Shown here piece by piece: positions 45,947 through 55,184 of a stretch of 64,000 nt of DNA. The DNA is from Sphingomonas jatrophae. GTDB lineage: Bacteria > Pseudomonadota > Alphaproteobacteria > Sphingomonadales > Sphingomonadaceae. The stretch lies in assembly GCF_900113315.1 (NCBI RefSeq), contig NZ_FOZG01000002.1, positions 1 through 64,000 of the forward strand. The letters are read 5' to 3'. A program made the position numbers and the translations under genes. Position 1 is the first letter of the stretch; each line of letters begins with the position of its first letter. The notes beneath the pieces were generated by a model. The model saw nothing but the letters and a program-made list of their open reading frames with translations, had not been told where the DNA came from and searched no databases.

Positions 45947-46840
45947 TTAGACGCCGCGCGCGCGGGCCTGCGGATAGGTGCCCAGCCGGCGCACCCACTT
46001 GGTATGGAAGGCCAGTTCCTCCAGCGCGCGCCGCACCGGCGCCTCGTCGGGATGGCCCTCGATGTCGCAGAAGAAGCCGGTCGCGGCGAAGCTGCCGCCG
46101 CTCTGATAGCTTTCCAGCTTGGTCATGTTGACGCCGTTCGTGGCGAACCCGCCCAGCGCCTTGTAGAGCGCGGCGGGCACGTTGTTCACCTCGAAGGTGA
46201 AGGTGGTGACGAACGGACCCGGCCCCGCCACCGCCGGCGCGTCGCGCGCGAGCAGGACGAAGCGGGTCATGTTATGGTCCGCATCCTCCAGCCCCTCCTC
46301 GAGGATGGCGAGGTCGTACATCTCGGCCGCCAGCCGGGGGGCCAGCGCGGCGAAGGAGGGCTCGCCGATCTCGGCGATGCGCGCGGCGGCGCCCGCCGTG
46401 TCGGGATAGCTGACCGGCTTGATCCCGCGCGCGCGCAGCCAGCGGCGGCACTGGCCCAGCGCCTGTGGATGGCTCAGCGCCTCGGTGATCGTCGCGCCGG
46501 CATCCAGCCCCATCAGGCAGTAGCGGATCGGCATGAAATGCTCGCCCGTGATGGCCAGGCCGGATTCGGGCAGCAGAAAGTGGATGTCCGCCACGCGGCC
46601 GTGCAGCGAATTTTCGATCGGAATCAGCGCACGATCGGCCCGTCCGTCCTTCACCGCGTCGATCGCGTCCTCGAACGAGAAGCAGGCGAGCGGCAGCGCA
46701 TCGGGAAAGGCCTCCGTCACCGCGATGTGCGAATTGCAGCCGGGCGCACCCTGGAAGGCGATGGCGCGCGCAGGCTCGGCGGCGGCGGCGGCATCCATCG
46801 CGGCGACGCGTGCGCGGGCGGGGACAGGATAGTTTTCCAT
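45947..46840 (-). CDS. pheA: Prephenate dehydratase
   Basis: 297 residues from ATG 46840; the longer frame is upstream noise. Catalytic domain: AFQGAPGCNSHIAV, ALIPIENSLHGRVADIH, SHPQALGQCRRWL and the TRF motif in DHNMTRFVLLA. An ACT regulatory domain starts near 205 (TTFTFEVNNVPAALYKALG, ESYQSGGSFAATGFFC). It converts prephenate to phenylpyruvate, feedback-sensitive to Phe. Divergent from the cytochrome gene. Confidence 0.95.
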   Translation of the reverse strand: MENYPVPARARVAAMDAAAAAEPARAIAFQGAPGCNSHIAVTEAFPDALPLACFSFEDAIDAVKDGRADRALIPIENSLHGRVADIHFLLPESGLAITGEHFMPIRYCLMGLDAGATITEALSHPQALGQCRRWLRARGIKPVSYPDTAGAAARIAEIGEPSFAALAPRLAAEMYDLAILEEGLEDADHNMTRFVLLARDAPAVAGPGPFVTTFTFEVNNVPAALYKALGGFATNGVNMTKLESYQSGGSFAATGFFCDIEGHPDEAPVRRALEELAFHTKWVRRLGTYPQARARGV

Positions 46841-46975
46841 CGGACACGCGGCGCTTAGGGCCGCCATGAAGCGCGGGCAAGCGGCTTGCGGAGCGCGGAC
46901 ACCGACCCTAAGAGGTGGCCGCCCCAAGGGGGGACTTGCCCGTCAAGGGGAAGCAGGGAGCCTCGGAAAGACGAC

Positions 46976-47674
46976 ATGGACGATCGCGCGAACACGATTG
47001 CCGGCTGGGTGCTGATGGGCGGCATCGCCGCGCTCGGACTCACGCTCGTCACGGGCGAATATTTCCACGGCGAGCGGCCCGAGAAGATGGGCTACGTCGT
47101 CGAGGGCGTCGAGGCCGAGGGCGGCGAAGGCGGCGGCGAGGCCGAGAAGCCGATCGAATTCTATCTCGCCTCGGCCGATGTCGCCAAGGGCGCCGAGGTG
47201 TTCAAGAAGTGCGCGGCCTGCCACACCGACACGAAGGGCGGCGCGAACGGCGTCGGCCCGAACCTGTGGGGCACCGTGGGCAAGCCGCACGGCCACGTCG
47301 CCGGCTTCCCATATTCGGATGCGCTGAAGTCCGTCCCCGGCAATTGGGACTGGACCGCGCTGAACAGCTGGCTGACCAGCCCCAAGAAGTATGCGCCCGG
47401 CACCAAGATGACCTTCGCCGGCCTGTCCAAGCCCGAAGATCGCGCCAACGTGATCGCGTATCTCAACTCGACCAGCGACAGCCCGCTGCCGATGCCGGCC
47501 GCCCCGGCCGAAGGCGCCGCCGCCCCGACGCAGCCCGCAGGCGCGGTGGGCGCACCGGTCGCCGGCGCCGTTCCCGCGCAGACGGAGGCGCAGGCCGCCA
47601 AGCAGCCGGTCGGCAACATCAAGGGCGAAGCCGCCCCCGCCACCTCCGGCACGAGCGCGCAGGAAAAGCACTGA
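46976..47674 (+). CDS. Membrane-anchored cytochrome c (CycM/c552-like)
   Basis: 232 residues from ATG 46976. An uncleaved N-terminal anchor (TIAGWVLMGGIAALGLTLVTG) precedes a class I c domain. The heme site is KKCAACHTDT (CxxCH), and the axial Met is in PGTKMTFAGL. A Pro/Ala-rich C-terminal tail of about 60 residues (low-complexity) is unusual. Such anchored cytochromes link bc1 to cytochrome oxidase in alphaproteobacteria. Terminator downstream. Confidence 0.92.
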   Translation: MDDRANTIAGWVLMGGIAALGLTLVTGEYFHGERPEKMGYVVEGVEAEGGEGGGEAEKPIEFYLASADVAKGAEVFKKCAACHTDTKGGANGVGPNLWGTVGKPHGHVAGFPYSDALKSVPGNWDWTALNSWLTSPKKYAPGTKMTFAGLSKPEDRANVIAYLNSTSDSPLPMPAAPAEGAAAPTQPAGAVGAPVAGAVPAQTEAQAAKQPVGNIKGEAAPATSGTSAQEKH

Positions 47675-47714
47675 GCTTCGGGGCGGGGCGACCCGCTCGG
47701 CTGAGCCACGCATC

Positions 47715-47753
47715 GGGGCGCTGCGGGAGGACCGCGGCGCCCCTTTGCTGTTT
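47715..47753 (+). terminator. Intrinsic terminator after the cytochrome c gene
   Basis: GGGGCGCTGCGG (47715-47726) pairs with CCGCGGCGCCCC (47732-47743), one G-U, loop GAGGA, followed by TTTGCTGTTT. Strongest terminator in the window. Confidence 0.82.
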
Positions 47754-47876
47754 GGCCCCGAGCATGCTTGCGGCGTCAGGGCAGCACCGCTTCCCGGATC
47801 GCAACCGTGGAGCGGCAGCCACGGTGCGCAGTCGTGCAGGCGAGGGGCGACCGCCAGGTCTTGATGGTTGGCGGAG

Positions 47877-48194
47877 CTAGACCGATCCGCTCCGTTCGAC
47901 AACGAGGATGCGGGCCTCTCCGATCGGGTGCGCGACGTGTTCATCGCCCACCTCCGCGATGAAGATATCCGATGGTTTGGGACGGACACATTCTTCTCGG
48001 CCGTCGCGCCTGAAGTGCATATCCACCTCTCCGGCAAGGACAACGAAGGCTTCAGCGCCGTCGTTGACGTGCCAGCGGTAGGGCTGATCGGTCCAGTGGA
48101 GCCGCACACTGGCCCCGTCTATTTCGACCAGGTCTCGCGCTCCCCAAGCGCGGTCGGCGCGAAACTCCGCAACATCGGTGATCGCCTGCGGCAC
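47877..48194 (-). CDS. Small cupin-domain protein
   Basis: 105 residues from a GTG with GAGGAGG 6 nt upstream. Cupin motifs: HVNDGAEAFVVLAGEVDMHF then PKPSDIFIAEVGDEHVAHP. A single-domain cupin of unknown substrate. Monocistronic as far as visible. Confidence 0.82.
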   Translation of the reverse strand: MPQAITDVAEFRADRAWGARDLVEIDGASVRLHWTDQPYRWHVNDGAEAFVVLAGEVDMHFRRDGREECVRPKPSDIFIAEVGDEHVAHPIGEARILVVERSGSV

Positions 48195-48311
48195 GATATC
48201 CTCCTCGCACTTGGGGTTGGTAAGGCTGCAGGTCGGCGCGGGTAATCGGGCGAACGCAAGTGTCCGAGGTGTCCCGCGCCGGAATGTTCGGTGATGGTGG
48301 TTAGCGGACGT

Positions 48312-48614
48312 TCAATCCTCTACGTCGTAAAAGACGTGACCACGCATGTCGGGTTTCAGCAGCTTGTGGAAGGCATCTTCGGAGACCTCATCGGCCTCAA
48401 GTGACAGGATTGCACGGCCACTCGTTACCCACGTGCAACCTCGGTCAAGATTGCTCCTGACACGCTTAAATGCCTTGCGAACGGCGGCTTCTTCATCGGC
48501 GGCAAGCACATGTCGGTGGCAGTAGAAACCGCGAGGCTGTGAGGTCTCTTCCGGGTTCGTCGCGGGAACAAGCCACTCCAGCTTGCCGTGAACAAAGACG
48601 TAATAGCAGCGCAT
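48312..48614 (-). CDS. Small protein of unknown function
   Basis: 100 residues from ATG 48614; a TTG at 48632 is the alternative. Start MRCYYVFVHGKLEWLVP. It contains a helical EEAAVRKAFKRVRSNLDRG and a C-terminal HVFYDVED. No signal or membrane segment, no recognised domain. Codon use is less G/C-biased than in neighbours, which may indicate recent acquisition. Confidence 0.55.
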   Translation of the reverse strand: MRCYYVFVHGKLEWLVPATNPEETSQPRGFYCHRHVLAADEEAAVRKAFKRVRSNLDRGCTWVTSGRAILSLEADEVSEDAFHKLLKPDMRGHVFYDVED

Positions 48615-48669
48615 CAGGCCAATTAAGCTCAATCTCTGAGCGTCCGCTCTTGGTCGAAAGCGGACATAC

Positions 48670-48780
48670 CTTCTTCGTCACCCCGGACTTGGTCCGGGGT
48701 CCACCGTCGTGCCGAGGATAGCGGCCGCATGATGCGCCGCACGGTAGATGCCGGACTAAGTTTAGCATGGCGAAGAAGAC
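48670..48780. repeat. Paired palindromic intergenic element (family A, copy 2)
   Basis: CTTCTTCGTCACCCCGGACT-type left arm from 48670 (CCCCGGACTTGGTCCGGGG is itself a palindrome) and an inverted, decayed counterpart near 48742-48778 with CGAAGAAG at its end. Confidence 0.68.
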
Positions 48781-48818
48781 GGTCGCTCATGGTTGGATCC
48801 TACCCTCTGAAGCGCTCC

Positions 48819-49535
48819 TCAAGCCCGCCCGCGCCAGATTCGCACCGCCTGCCCCGGCTTCGCCCCGCCCTGATGCGCCGGGCACCGCGCCGGGCGGAGG
48901 CCCTTGTCGAGGCACATCCACACCTCGTCCAGCCAGTTGCCGCGCGTCGTGGTGATCCGCATCATGTCCGCCCGCCAGCCGGGGTTCGCGCGGGCGATGG
49001 CGGTGGAGAGCGCGCGCACCGTCAGGCGGCGGCGCGACAGGCGATCCATGTCGGGGAAGCGCAGGCGATCGTAGAGGCGCCGGCTCTGCGCGAAATAGCG
49101 GGCAGGATCGCGCGGGGTCATGCAGGTGCCGTGCTTGGCCCATTCGTGCTGGAGCAGCTGCGGCGATGGCGTCGCGCACAGGTTTGCGCGGATCAGCCGC
49201 TCGGGCAGGATCGAGGCGGGGGCGCAATATTGCGGCCAGTCCTTGCCCTCGCCGTCCGGCCACAGGCCATGCAGCACGAAGCCGAAGCGGTTGCCGCCGC
49301 CGCACTGGAAGGCTGCGCGCTCGTCCCCGCGGCGTGAGCGGCAGAACTCGGGCGACCAGCTGATCGCCAGCGTATAGCTGCCGATCGGCAGCACGCGCTT
49401 CGGCTGGCGCGCATCGGGCAGATCGGGCCGCGGGGCCGCGATACGGGCGGGCACGTCGCATTGCAGCGCCTGCGCCGTCGCCACGCCCGGCAGCGCAAGG
49501 CCGATCACGCCCACAACCCGCAGCAGCCCGCTCAT
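48819..49535 (-). CDS. Ribonuclease T2-family exported RNase
   Basis: 238 residues from ATG 49535, preceded by GGGGAGGATGGG. Signal peptide LLRVVGVIGLALPGVATAQ. Catalytic segment CAS I is FVLHGLWPDG, and CAS II is HEWAKHGTCM, both with their His residues. T2 RNases are endoribonucleases with a periplasmic location in Gram-negatives. Cysteines are numerous enough for disulfides. Confidence 0.93.
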   Translation of the reverse strand: MSGLLRVVGVIGLALPGVATAQALQCDVPARIAAPRPDLPDARQPKRVLPIGSYTLAISWSPEFCRSRRGDERAAFQCGGGNRFGFVLHGLWPDGEGKDWPQYCAPASILPERLIRANLCATPSPQLLQHEWAKHGTCMTPRDPARYFAQSRRLYDRLRFPDMDRLSRRRLTVRALSTAIARANPGWRADMMRITTTRGNWLDEVWMCLDKGLRPARCPAHQGGAKPGQAVRIWRGRA

Positions 49536-49572
49536 CCCATCCTCCCCATTGCAGACCATGAAGCCCCGGCAG

Positions 49573-50421
49573 TCAGGCCGCGGCGAAATCCAGTCCGATG
49601 TCCGCGGCAGGCGCCGACTGGGTGAGCCGGCCGACCGAGATATAGGTCACCCCCGCCTCGGCGATCGCCCGGATCGTGTCGAGCCGCACGCCGCCCGACG
49701 CCTCCGTCGGCACGCGCCCGCCGACGAGGGTCACCGCCCCGCGCAGCGTCGCCGGGTCCATATTGTCGAGCAGCAGGTGCGTCGCGCCCGCGGCCAGCGC
49801 CGGCTCGATCTGGTCGACCCGGTCGACCTCGACGATGATCCGCGCGATCCCCGCGGCGACTGCGCGGCGCACCGCCTCGCCGACGTCGCCCGCCACCGCG
49901 ACATGATTGTCCTTGATCATCGCCGCATCCCACAGGCCCATGCGGTGGTTCTGCGCGCCGCCCATGCGGGTCGCATATTTCTCCAGCCGCCTGAGGCCCG
50001 GGATGGTCTTGCGCGTGTCGAGCAGGATCGCGCCGGTGCCGAGGATCGCATCGGCATAGGTCCGCGCCAGCGTCGCCACGCCGGAGAGGTGCTGCACCGT
50101 GTTGAGCGCACTCCGCTCCGCCGTCAGCAGCGCACGCGCGCGGCCGCGCAGGCGCATCAGCTCGGTGCCGGGCGTCACGCGCGCGCCCTCCTCGACCAGC
50201 GGCTCCAGCACCGCCTCCGGGTCGAGCGCGCGGAAGAAGGCGGCGGCAATCGGCAGCCCGGCGACGGTGATCGCATCGCGGCTGTCCATCACGCCGTCGA
50301 ACATCGCGTCGGCGGGGATGACGGCGGCGGAGGTGATGTCGCCCCCCTCCCCCAGGTCTTCCGCCAGCGTTGCGCGGACGAACGCGTCGAGATCGAATCC
50401 ATCTATGTCGAGCGAGGTCAT
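49573..50421 (-). CDS. nadC: Nicotinate-nucleotide pyrophosphorylase (carboxylating)
   Basis: 282 residues from ATG 50421. Motifs LDTRKTIPGLRRLEKYA, GGAQNHRMGLWDAAMIKDNH, LLLDNMDPATLRG and VPTEASGGV. Converts quinolinate and PRPP to NaMN. RNase T2 lies 37 bp downstream. Divergent from the phospholipase gene (start 80 bp away). Confidence 0.96.
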   Translation of the reverse strand: MTSLDIDGFDLDAFVRATLAEDLGEGGDITSAAVIPADAMFDGVMDSRDAITVAGLPIAAAFFRALDPEAVLEPLVEEGARVTPGTELMRLRGRARALLTAERSALNTVQHLSGVATLARTYADAILGTGAILLDTRKTIPGLRRLEKYATRMGGAQNHRMGLWDAAMIKDNHVAVAGDVGEAVRRAVAAGIARIIVEVDRVDQIEPALAAGATHLLLDNMDPATLRGAVTLVGGRVPTEASGGVRLDTIRAIAEAGVTYISVGRLTQSAPAADIGLDFAAA

Positions 50422-50500
50422 GGCGCCCGCGTTGATCGCACGCGCGCCGCCATGCAAGCCTTGTCGGAACCCGCGGGCGCCCGCGCGCGTCCCCTGCCCC

Positions 50501-51661
50501 ATGTTCGCACCCCCGCCCGCCGCCTTGCCCGCCCCTGCGGCACCGCTCCATTATCTCGTCGGCGCGGTCGCCGCCGATGGGCGGGAGGTGGAGATCGTCG
50601 CGCTCAACGAAGGCGCATCAGCCTCAGCCGCCCCGCCCGCCCGGCTGATCGGTCGACTGACGCCCGCGGGCGCACCGGCACGCGCGATCGTGCTGGAGCG
50701 GATCGGGCCCGCCGCGGGAGAGATCGCACCGGGCGGCTTCGCCCGGCTGCGCTATCGTGCCGCGGAGACGCTGCCGACCGGCGTGACCGCCATGCTCTCC
50801 CTGCCCGAACTCGGCATCGCGCAGGCGGCGCTCGCGGCGCCGGAGCCGACGCAGATGGCCGCCGAGCCCGCCGCTGCGCCACCCATCGCCCTGGCGGCAG
50901 CGCAGCCCGCGGCCGCCACGCCGCCGCAGGTTGCGCGCGGCAACGACTTTCTCGGCCGCCTCTCGGCCTATCGCCCGATCTACGCCGTCTATGGTCCGGG
51001 CACGTCCACCGACGCCCGCCTCCAGATCAGCTTTCAGTATCAACTGTTCGGCGATCCGGCGACGCCGCCCGCCGAGCGCGGCCTGCTCGACGGCCTGCGC
51101 TTCGCCTATACGCAGCGCATGTTCTGGGATCTGGGGCGCAACTCCTCCCCCTTCCGCACCGTCGATTACATGCCGGAGATCTTCTATCTCGTGCCGGAGC
51201 GCGCGGTCGGCCGCGGCGTGCTGCTGGGTGGCCAGGCCGGCTTCCAGCACATGTCGAACGGCCGCAGCGGCGATGCCTCGCGCAGCTTCAACCTCGCTTA
51301 TCTCCAACCTACGGCGACCGTCACCTCGGGCGACTGGCGCATCCTCGCGGGGCCGCGCGCCTGGGCCTATCTCGGCAGCACGTCCGACAATCCGGATATC
51401 GAGCGGTACCGCGGCAATTTCGGCCTGCGTGCCGATATCGACCATGCCAGCGGCTTCCGCCTGAGTGCGGAAACCCGGATCAGCGCGCAGACCGGCCGCG
51501 CCGCGATCGACACCGAACTCTCCTACCCGCTCGACGCGTTGATCGGCGGCGGGCCGAACCTCTACCTCATGGGCCAGGCCTTCACCGGCTGGGGCGAGAA
51601 CCTGCTCGACTACAATCGCCGCCAGACACGGCTACGCGTGGGCATCGCGATCGTGCGGTGA
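50501..51661 (+). CDS. pldA: Outer-membrane phospholipase A (OMPLA-like)
   Basis: 386 residues from ATG 50501. The C-terminal two-thirds match OMPLA: YQLFGDPATPPAERG, FAYTQRMFWDLGRNSSPFR, and active-site GFQHMSNGRSGDASRSFN. Here His250 and Ser252 form the catalytic pair and Asn264 the third residue; the His-to-Asn distance of 14 equals E. coli OMPLA. Later strands end ..RVGIAIVR. It hydrolyses phospholipids in the outer leaflet. No convincing signal peptide is seen from this start (Pro/Ala-rich N-terminus), so the start or a frameshift may be wrong. Confidence 0.88.
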   Translation: MFAPPPAALPAPAAPLHYLVGAVAADGREVEIVALNEGASASAAPPARLIGRLTPAGAPARAIVLERIGPAAGEIAPGGFARLRYRAAETLPTGVTAMLSLPELGIAQAALAAPEPTQMAAEPAAAPPIALAAAQPAAATPPQVARGNDFLGRLSAYRPIYAVYGPGTSTDARLQISFQYQLFGDPATPPAERGLLDGLRFAYTQRMFWDLGRNSSPFRTVDYMPEIFYLVPERAVGRGVLLGGQAGFQHMSNGRSGDASRSFNLAYLQPTATVTSGDWRILAGPRAWAYLGSTSDNPDIERYRGNFGLRADIDHASGFRLSAETRISAQTGRAAIDTELSYPLDALIGGGPNLYLMGQAFTGWGENLLDYNRRQTRLRVGIAIVR

Positions 51662-51671
51662 AGTCCGGTCG

Positions 51672-52361
51672 CTATCTGGCGGGCACCGACAGGATGCGGC
51701 CCTGAACCCGCGGACACCGCACGACATGCCCCCGCGGCAGGCTTCGGCGTGTCAGACGGAAATGCGGTCCTGATCGCTGAAGGTCGGCGCGCAGACAGAA
51801 GCGGCCCGCGCTGCGAACGACGGACGGCCCGCGGGACCGTTTGCCGAGCATGAAGTCATAATCCTTTTGCGCAATGCCGACGCTCACCCCGATCGACTGG
51901 AGCTCGGCACGCGCGCCACCTCGCGCGACGTTGCTCGCCCGCGCAATGCCGAACAGCACGTTTCTGTAGGTGATCGTCCGCGACGGCGGGAAATTGCGCT
52001 GACCCTCGATTAAGCTGGTCGCGTGCGCCACGACCAGCGCGGCAGCAATCGCGCTCCAGATTGTGGCGACGATCACGACAGTCCAAGGGCCATCGTTGTG
52101 CCATCTCGCCGGCTCATCAGGCCAGTCGCGTACGGCTCGCCACATGATCGCTGCCGTCGCGGTGGCGCCAATCATAGCGACGAGCGCGATCGGCGGCTCG
52201 GATCGTGCGAAGGGTGCAGTGAAGTCGTCGGTCGCGGTGTCGAAGAAGCTCAGCAGCAGGCCCAGCCCGGTCATGCTCGCCAGACCGATCAGCCATCTCA
52301 CACCGAAGCGGCTAATCCTTGTCTTGCCGGCGCTGTCGATCTCTGGCTCCGCACCAAGCAT
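51672..52361 (-). CDS. Integral membrane protein of unknown function
   Basis: 229 residues. Predicted spans near 20-40 (WLIGLASMTGLGLLLSFF), 55-75 (PIALVAMIGATATAAIMW) and 92-115 (WTVVIVATIWSAIAAALVVA). The C-terminal half is soluble and Arg-rich. Convergent with pldA with a 10-bp gap. No family is recognised. Confidence 0.6.
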   Translation of the reverse strand: MLGAEPEIDSAGKTRISRFGVRWLIGLASMTGLGLLLSFFDTATDDFTAPFARSEPPIALVAMIGATATAAIMWRAVRDWPDEPARWHNDGPWTVVIVATIWSAIAAALVVAHATSLIEGQRNFPPSRTITYRNVLFGIARASNVARGGARAELQSIGVSVGIAQKDYDFMLGKRSRGPSVVRSAGRFCLRADLQRSGPHFRLTRRSLPRGHVVRCPRVQGRILSVPAR

Positions 52362-52444
52362 CTACCGCTGCTAACAAGGTGACACGTCCGGGTAAATCGA
52401 AGCCAGTCTACGCCCGGGAACGACCGGCGACCGCCGTCGACCGC

Positions 52445-53446
52445 TCAGTCCCCCGTCACCTTCGGCGCGCCGAGATCGCCCGCGCCGACCGTCGCGCTCG
52501 CCATCGCCAGCATGCGGTCGAGCGCGGTCTTGGCCTTCACGCGCGTCGGCTCGTCCACCTCGATCTGCGGCGCCAGGTCGCGCAGGGCGATGTAGAGCTT
52601 CTCCATCGTGTTCAGCGCCATGTACGGGCACATGTTGCAATTGCAGTTCCCGTCCGCACCCGGCGCGCCAATGAACCTCTTGTGCGGCGCCGCCTTCTCC
52701 ATCTGGTGGATGATGTGCGGCTCGGTCGCGACGATGATCGTCTCGGCCGGGCTGGCCAGCGCGAAATCAAGGATCGCGCGGGTCGAGCCGACCTGATCGG
52801 CATGGTCGAGGATATAGGCCGGGCATTCCGGATGCGCGGCGACCGGCGCCTCGGGGTGCAGCGCCTTCAGCTTGAGCAGCTCGGTTTCGCTGAACGCCTC
52901 GTGGACGATGCACGCACCCGGCCACAGCAGCATGTCGCGGCCGGTCTTGCGGTTGAAATAGCCGCCGAGATTCTTGTCGGGCGCGAAGATGATCTTCTGA
53001 TCCATCGGCAGCTGGCTGAGGATCTTCTCGGCCGAGCTGGACGTGACGATGATGTCCGAGTGCGCCTTCACCGCCGCCGAACAGTTGATGTAGGTCAGCG
53101 CGATATGATCCGGATGCGCCGCGCGGAAGGCGGCGAACTGCTCCGGCGGGCAGCTGTCCTCCAGACTGCATCCGGCGTCGAGATCGGGCAGCACGACGAT
53201 CTTCTCAGGCGATAGGATCTTCGCCACCTCCGCCATGAAGCGCACGCCGCAAAAGGCGATCACGTCCGCATCCGTCTCCGCCGCCTTGCGGCTGAGATCG
53301 AGACTGTCGCCGACGAAATCGGCCAGATCCTGGATTTCTGGTGCCTGGTAGTAATGCGCCAGGATGACGGCGTTCCGCTCCTTGCGCAGCCGGTCGATCT
53401 CGGCGCGCAGGTCCACACCCTTCAGGCTCTCGACGGTGGCGTTCAA
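52445..53446 (-). CDS. nadA: Quinolinate synthase
   Basis: 333 residues from a TTG with GAGGAG 7 nt upstream. Motifs: [49 protein letters not shown] and [15 protein letters not shown], with cluster cysteines. Condenses iminoaspartate with DHAP. No nadB is in view. The small disordered-protein gene lies 103 bp upstream in the same direction. Confidence 0.95.
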   Translation of the reverse strand: MNATVESLKGVDLRAEIDRLRKERNAVILAHYYQAPEIQDLADFVGDSLDLSRKAAETDADVIAFCGVRFMAEVAKILSPEKIVVLPDLDAGCSLEDSCPPEQFAAFRAAHPDHIALTYINCSAAVKAHSDIIVTSSSAEKILSQLPMDQKIIFAPDKNLGGYFNRKTGRDMLLWPGACIVHEAFSETELLKLKALHPEAPVAAHPECPAYILDHADQVGSTRAILDFALASPAETIIVATEPHIIHQMEKAAPHKRFIGAPGADGNCNCNMCPYMALNTMEKLYIALRDLAPQIEVDEPTRVKAKTALDRMLAMASATVGAGDLGAPKVTGD

Positions 53447-53548
53447 TGCGTGGCTCCTCTCAGGCGCGAGCAGCAGATAGGCGCCGCGGAGAGGATTGTC
53501 AGCAGGGGAGCACGGATCGCCGCCGCACTCTCCTGCCGGATGGCTGGT

Positions 53549-53716
53549 TCAGGAAGGATGCGCTTCCGCTTCCTGCTGGCCGTCCGCCGCCTGCTGCCCG
53601 GCCGAGCCGTAATCGGCCTGACCCGTGTCCGTGCCGGGCTGGCTGTCGCCCGCGCCGCCGGCGGGGTTTGCCGGGGTCGTCGGCGCCTGCGTGTCGGGCT
53701 TTTGCTGCTCGGCCAT
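53549..53716 (-). CDS. Small disordered 55-residue protein
   Basis: From ATG 53716 to TGA at 53549-53551. Product begins MAEQQKPDTQAP and ends EAEAHPS, rich in Gln, Ala, Gly, Pro and Asp, with no hydrophobic segment. RBS GAGGAGAC upstream on the minus strand supports translation. Similar in character to 7908-8132. Confidence 0.62.
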   Translation of the reverse strand: MAEQQKPDTQAPTTPANPAGGAGDSQPGTDTGQADYGSAGQQAADGQQEAEAHPS

Positions 53717-53837
53717 GATCGTCTCCTCGCTATGATCCCTGTCCAGCGTCCGGGCGGCCGCTCCGTTCCCTCGGGCTTGTCGCTCCGGGTGACGCCACTT
53801 AAGGGCTCAGCCGGATCGGGCCGGAGGGAGACGAAAT

Positions 53838-55130
53838 ATGGTGCAGCCGCTCAGGGTCGCGCTGGCGGGGCTCGGCGTCGTCGGCGGCGGCGTCGTCAAG
53901 CTGCTCGACGCCAATCGCGCGCTTATCGAGCGGCGCGCCGGGCGACCGATCGAGATCGTCGCCGTCTCCGCCCGCGATCGGCACCGCGATCGCGGCGTGG
54001 ATCTCTCCCGTTTCGACTGGGCGGACGATGCCGGCAGCCTCGCCGCGCGGGACGATGTCGACGTGGTGGTCGAACTCGTCGGCGGGGCGGACGGCCCGGC
54101 GCTGACGCTGGCGCGCGCAACGCTCGCGCGGGGCAAGGCCTTCGTCACCGCCAACAAGGCGATGGTCGCGCATCACGGGATCGAACTGGCCCGCGCCGCC
54201 GAGGCCGCGGGCGCCGCGTTCAAATATGAGGCGGCGGTGGCGGGCGGCATCCCTGTCATCAAGGGCCTGCGCGAGGGCGCCGCGGCGAACGAGATCGGCC
54301 GCGTCTATGGCATTCTGAACGGCACCTGCAATTACATCCTGACGACGATGGAAGCCGCCGGCCGCGACTTCGCCGGCGTGCTCGCCGAGGCGCAGGCACT
54401 CGGCTATGCGGAGGCGGACCCCTCCTTCGACATCGACGGGGTCGATGCCGCGCACAAGCTGGCGATCCTCGCCAGCTTGGCCTTCGGCACCACGCTCGAT
54501 TTCGCGTCCGTCGCCATCGCCGGCATCCGCCCGATCCTCGCCGCCGACATCGCCGAGGCCGCCGCGCTCGGCTACCGCGTCCGCCTCGTCGGGCTGGCGG
54601 AGGCGGGGCCGAAGGGCCTGCTCCAGCGCGTCCACCCCTGCCTCGTGCCGCAGGATCATCCGCTGGCGCATGTGCAAGGATCGATGAACGCGGTGGTGGC
54701 GGAGGGCAATTTCGTCGGCCGCCTGTTCTTCGAGGGCCGCGGGGCCGGCGAAGGGCCGACCGCCAGCGCCGTCGTCGCCGACCTGATCGACATTGCGCGG
54801 CGCGAATATGGCGCCCCCTTCGCCATGCCGGTCGACAGCCTCGACGAGCGCGCCCCCGCGCCGCGGGGCGAGCGCCGCGGCCGCGCCTATCTGCGCTTCA
54901 CCGTCGCCGACCGTCCAGGCGTGCTGGCGGAGCTGGCCGCCGCGATGCGCGATGCGGGCGTCTCCATCGCCAGCCTGATCCAGCGCGGCGCGGCAGCCGA
55001 TGGCAGCGTGCTCGTCGCGATGGTGACGCATGAATGTGCCGAGCGCTGCGTCACCGACGCGCTCGCCCGGCTGGAGGGATCGCAGAGCCTCGCCGGCAAG
55101 CCGCTGCTGATGCACATTCTCGACGTCTGA
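53838..55130 (+). CDS. hom: Homoserine dehydrogenase
   Basis: 430 residues from ATG 53838 with GGGAG upstream. NAD-binding ALAGLGVVGGGVVKLL, ELVGGADGP, TANKAMVAHHG, and AAVAGGIPVIKGLREG and GILNGTCNYILTTM of the catalytic domain; a C-terminal ACT domain (from about 350). Reduces aspartate semialdehyde in Thr/Met synthesis. Confidence 0.97.
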   Translation: MVQPLRVALAGLGVVGGGVVKLLDANRALIERRAGRPIEIVAVSARDRHRDRGVDLSRFDWADDAGSLAARDDVDVVVELVGGADGPALTLARATLARGKAFVTANKAMVAHHGIELARAAEAAGAAFKYEAAVAGGIPVIKGLREGAAANEIGRVYGILNGTCNYILTTMEAAGRDFAGVLAEAQALGYAEADPSFDIDGVDAAHKLAILASLAFGTTLDFASVAIAGIRPILAADIAEAAALGYRVRLVGLAEAGPKGLLQRVHPCLVPQDHPLAHVQGSMNAVVAEGNFVGRLFFEGRGAGEGPTASAVVADLIDIARREYGAPFAMPVDSLDERAPAPRGERRGRAYLRFTVADRPGVLAELAAAMRDAGVSIASLIQRGAAADGSVLVAMVTHECAERCVTDALARLEGSQSLAGKPLLMHILDV

Positions 55131-55184
55131 GCGGAGGCCATGGCGCTTTCCCCACGGCCTATCACACGGTAGGCGGGGCGAGCG

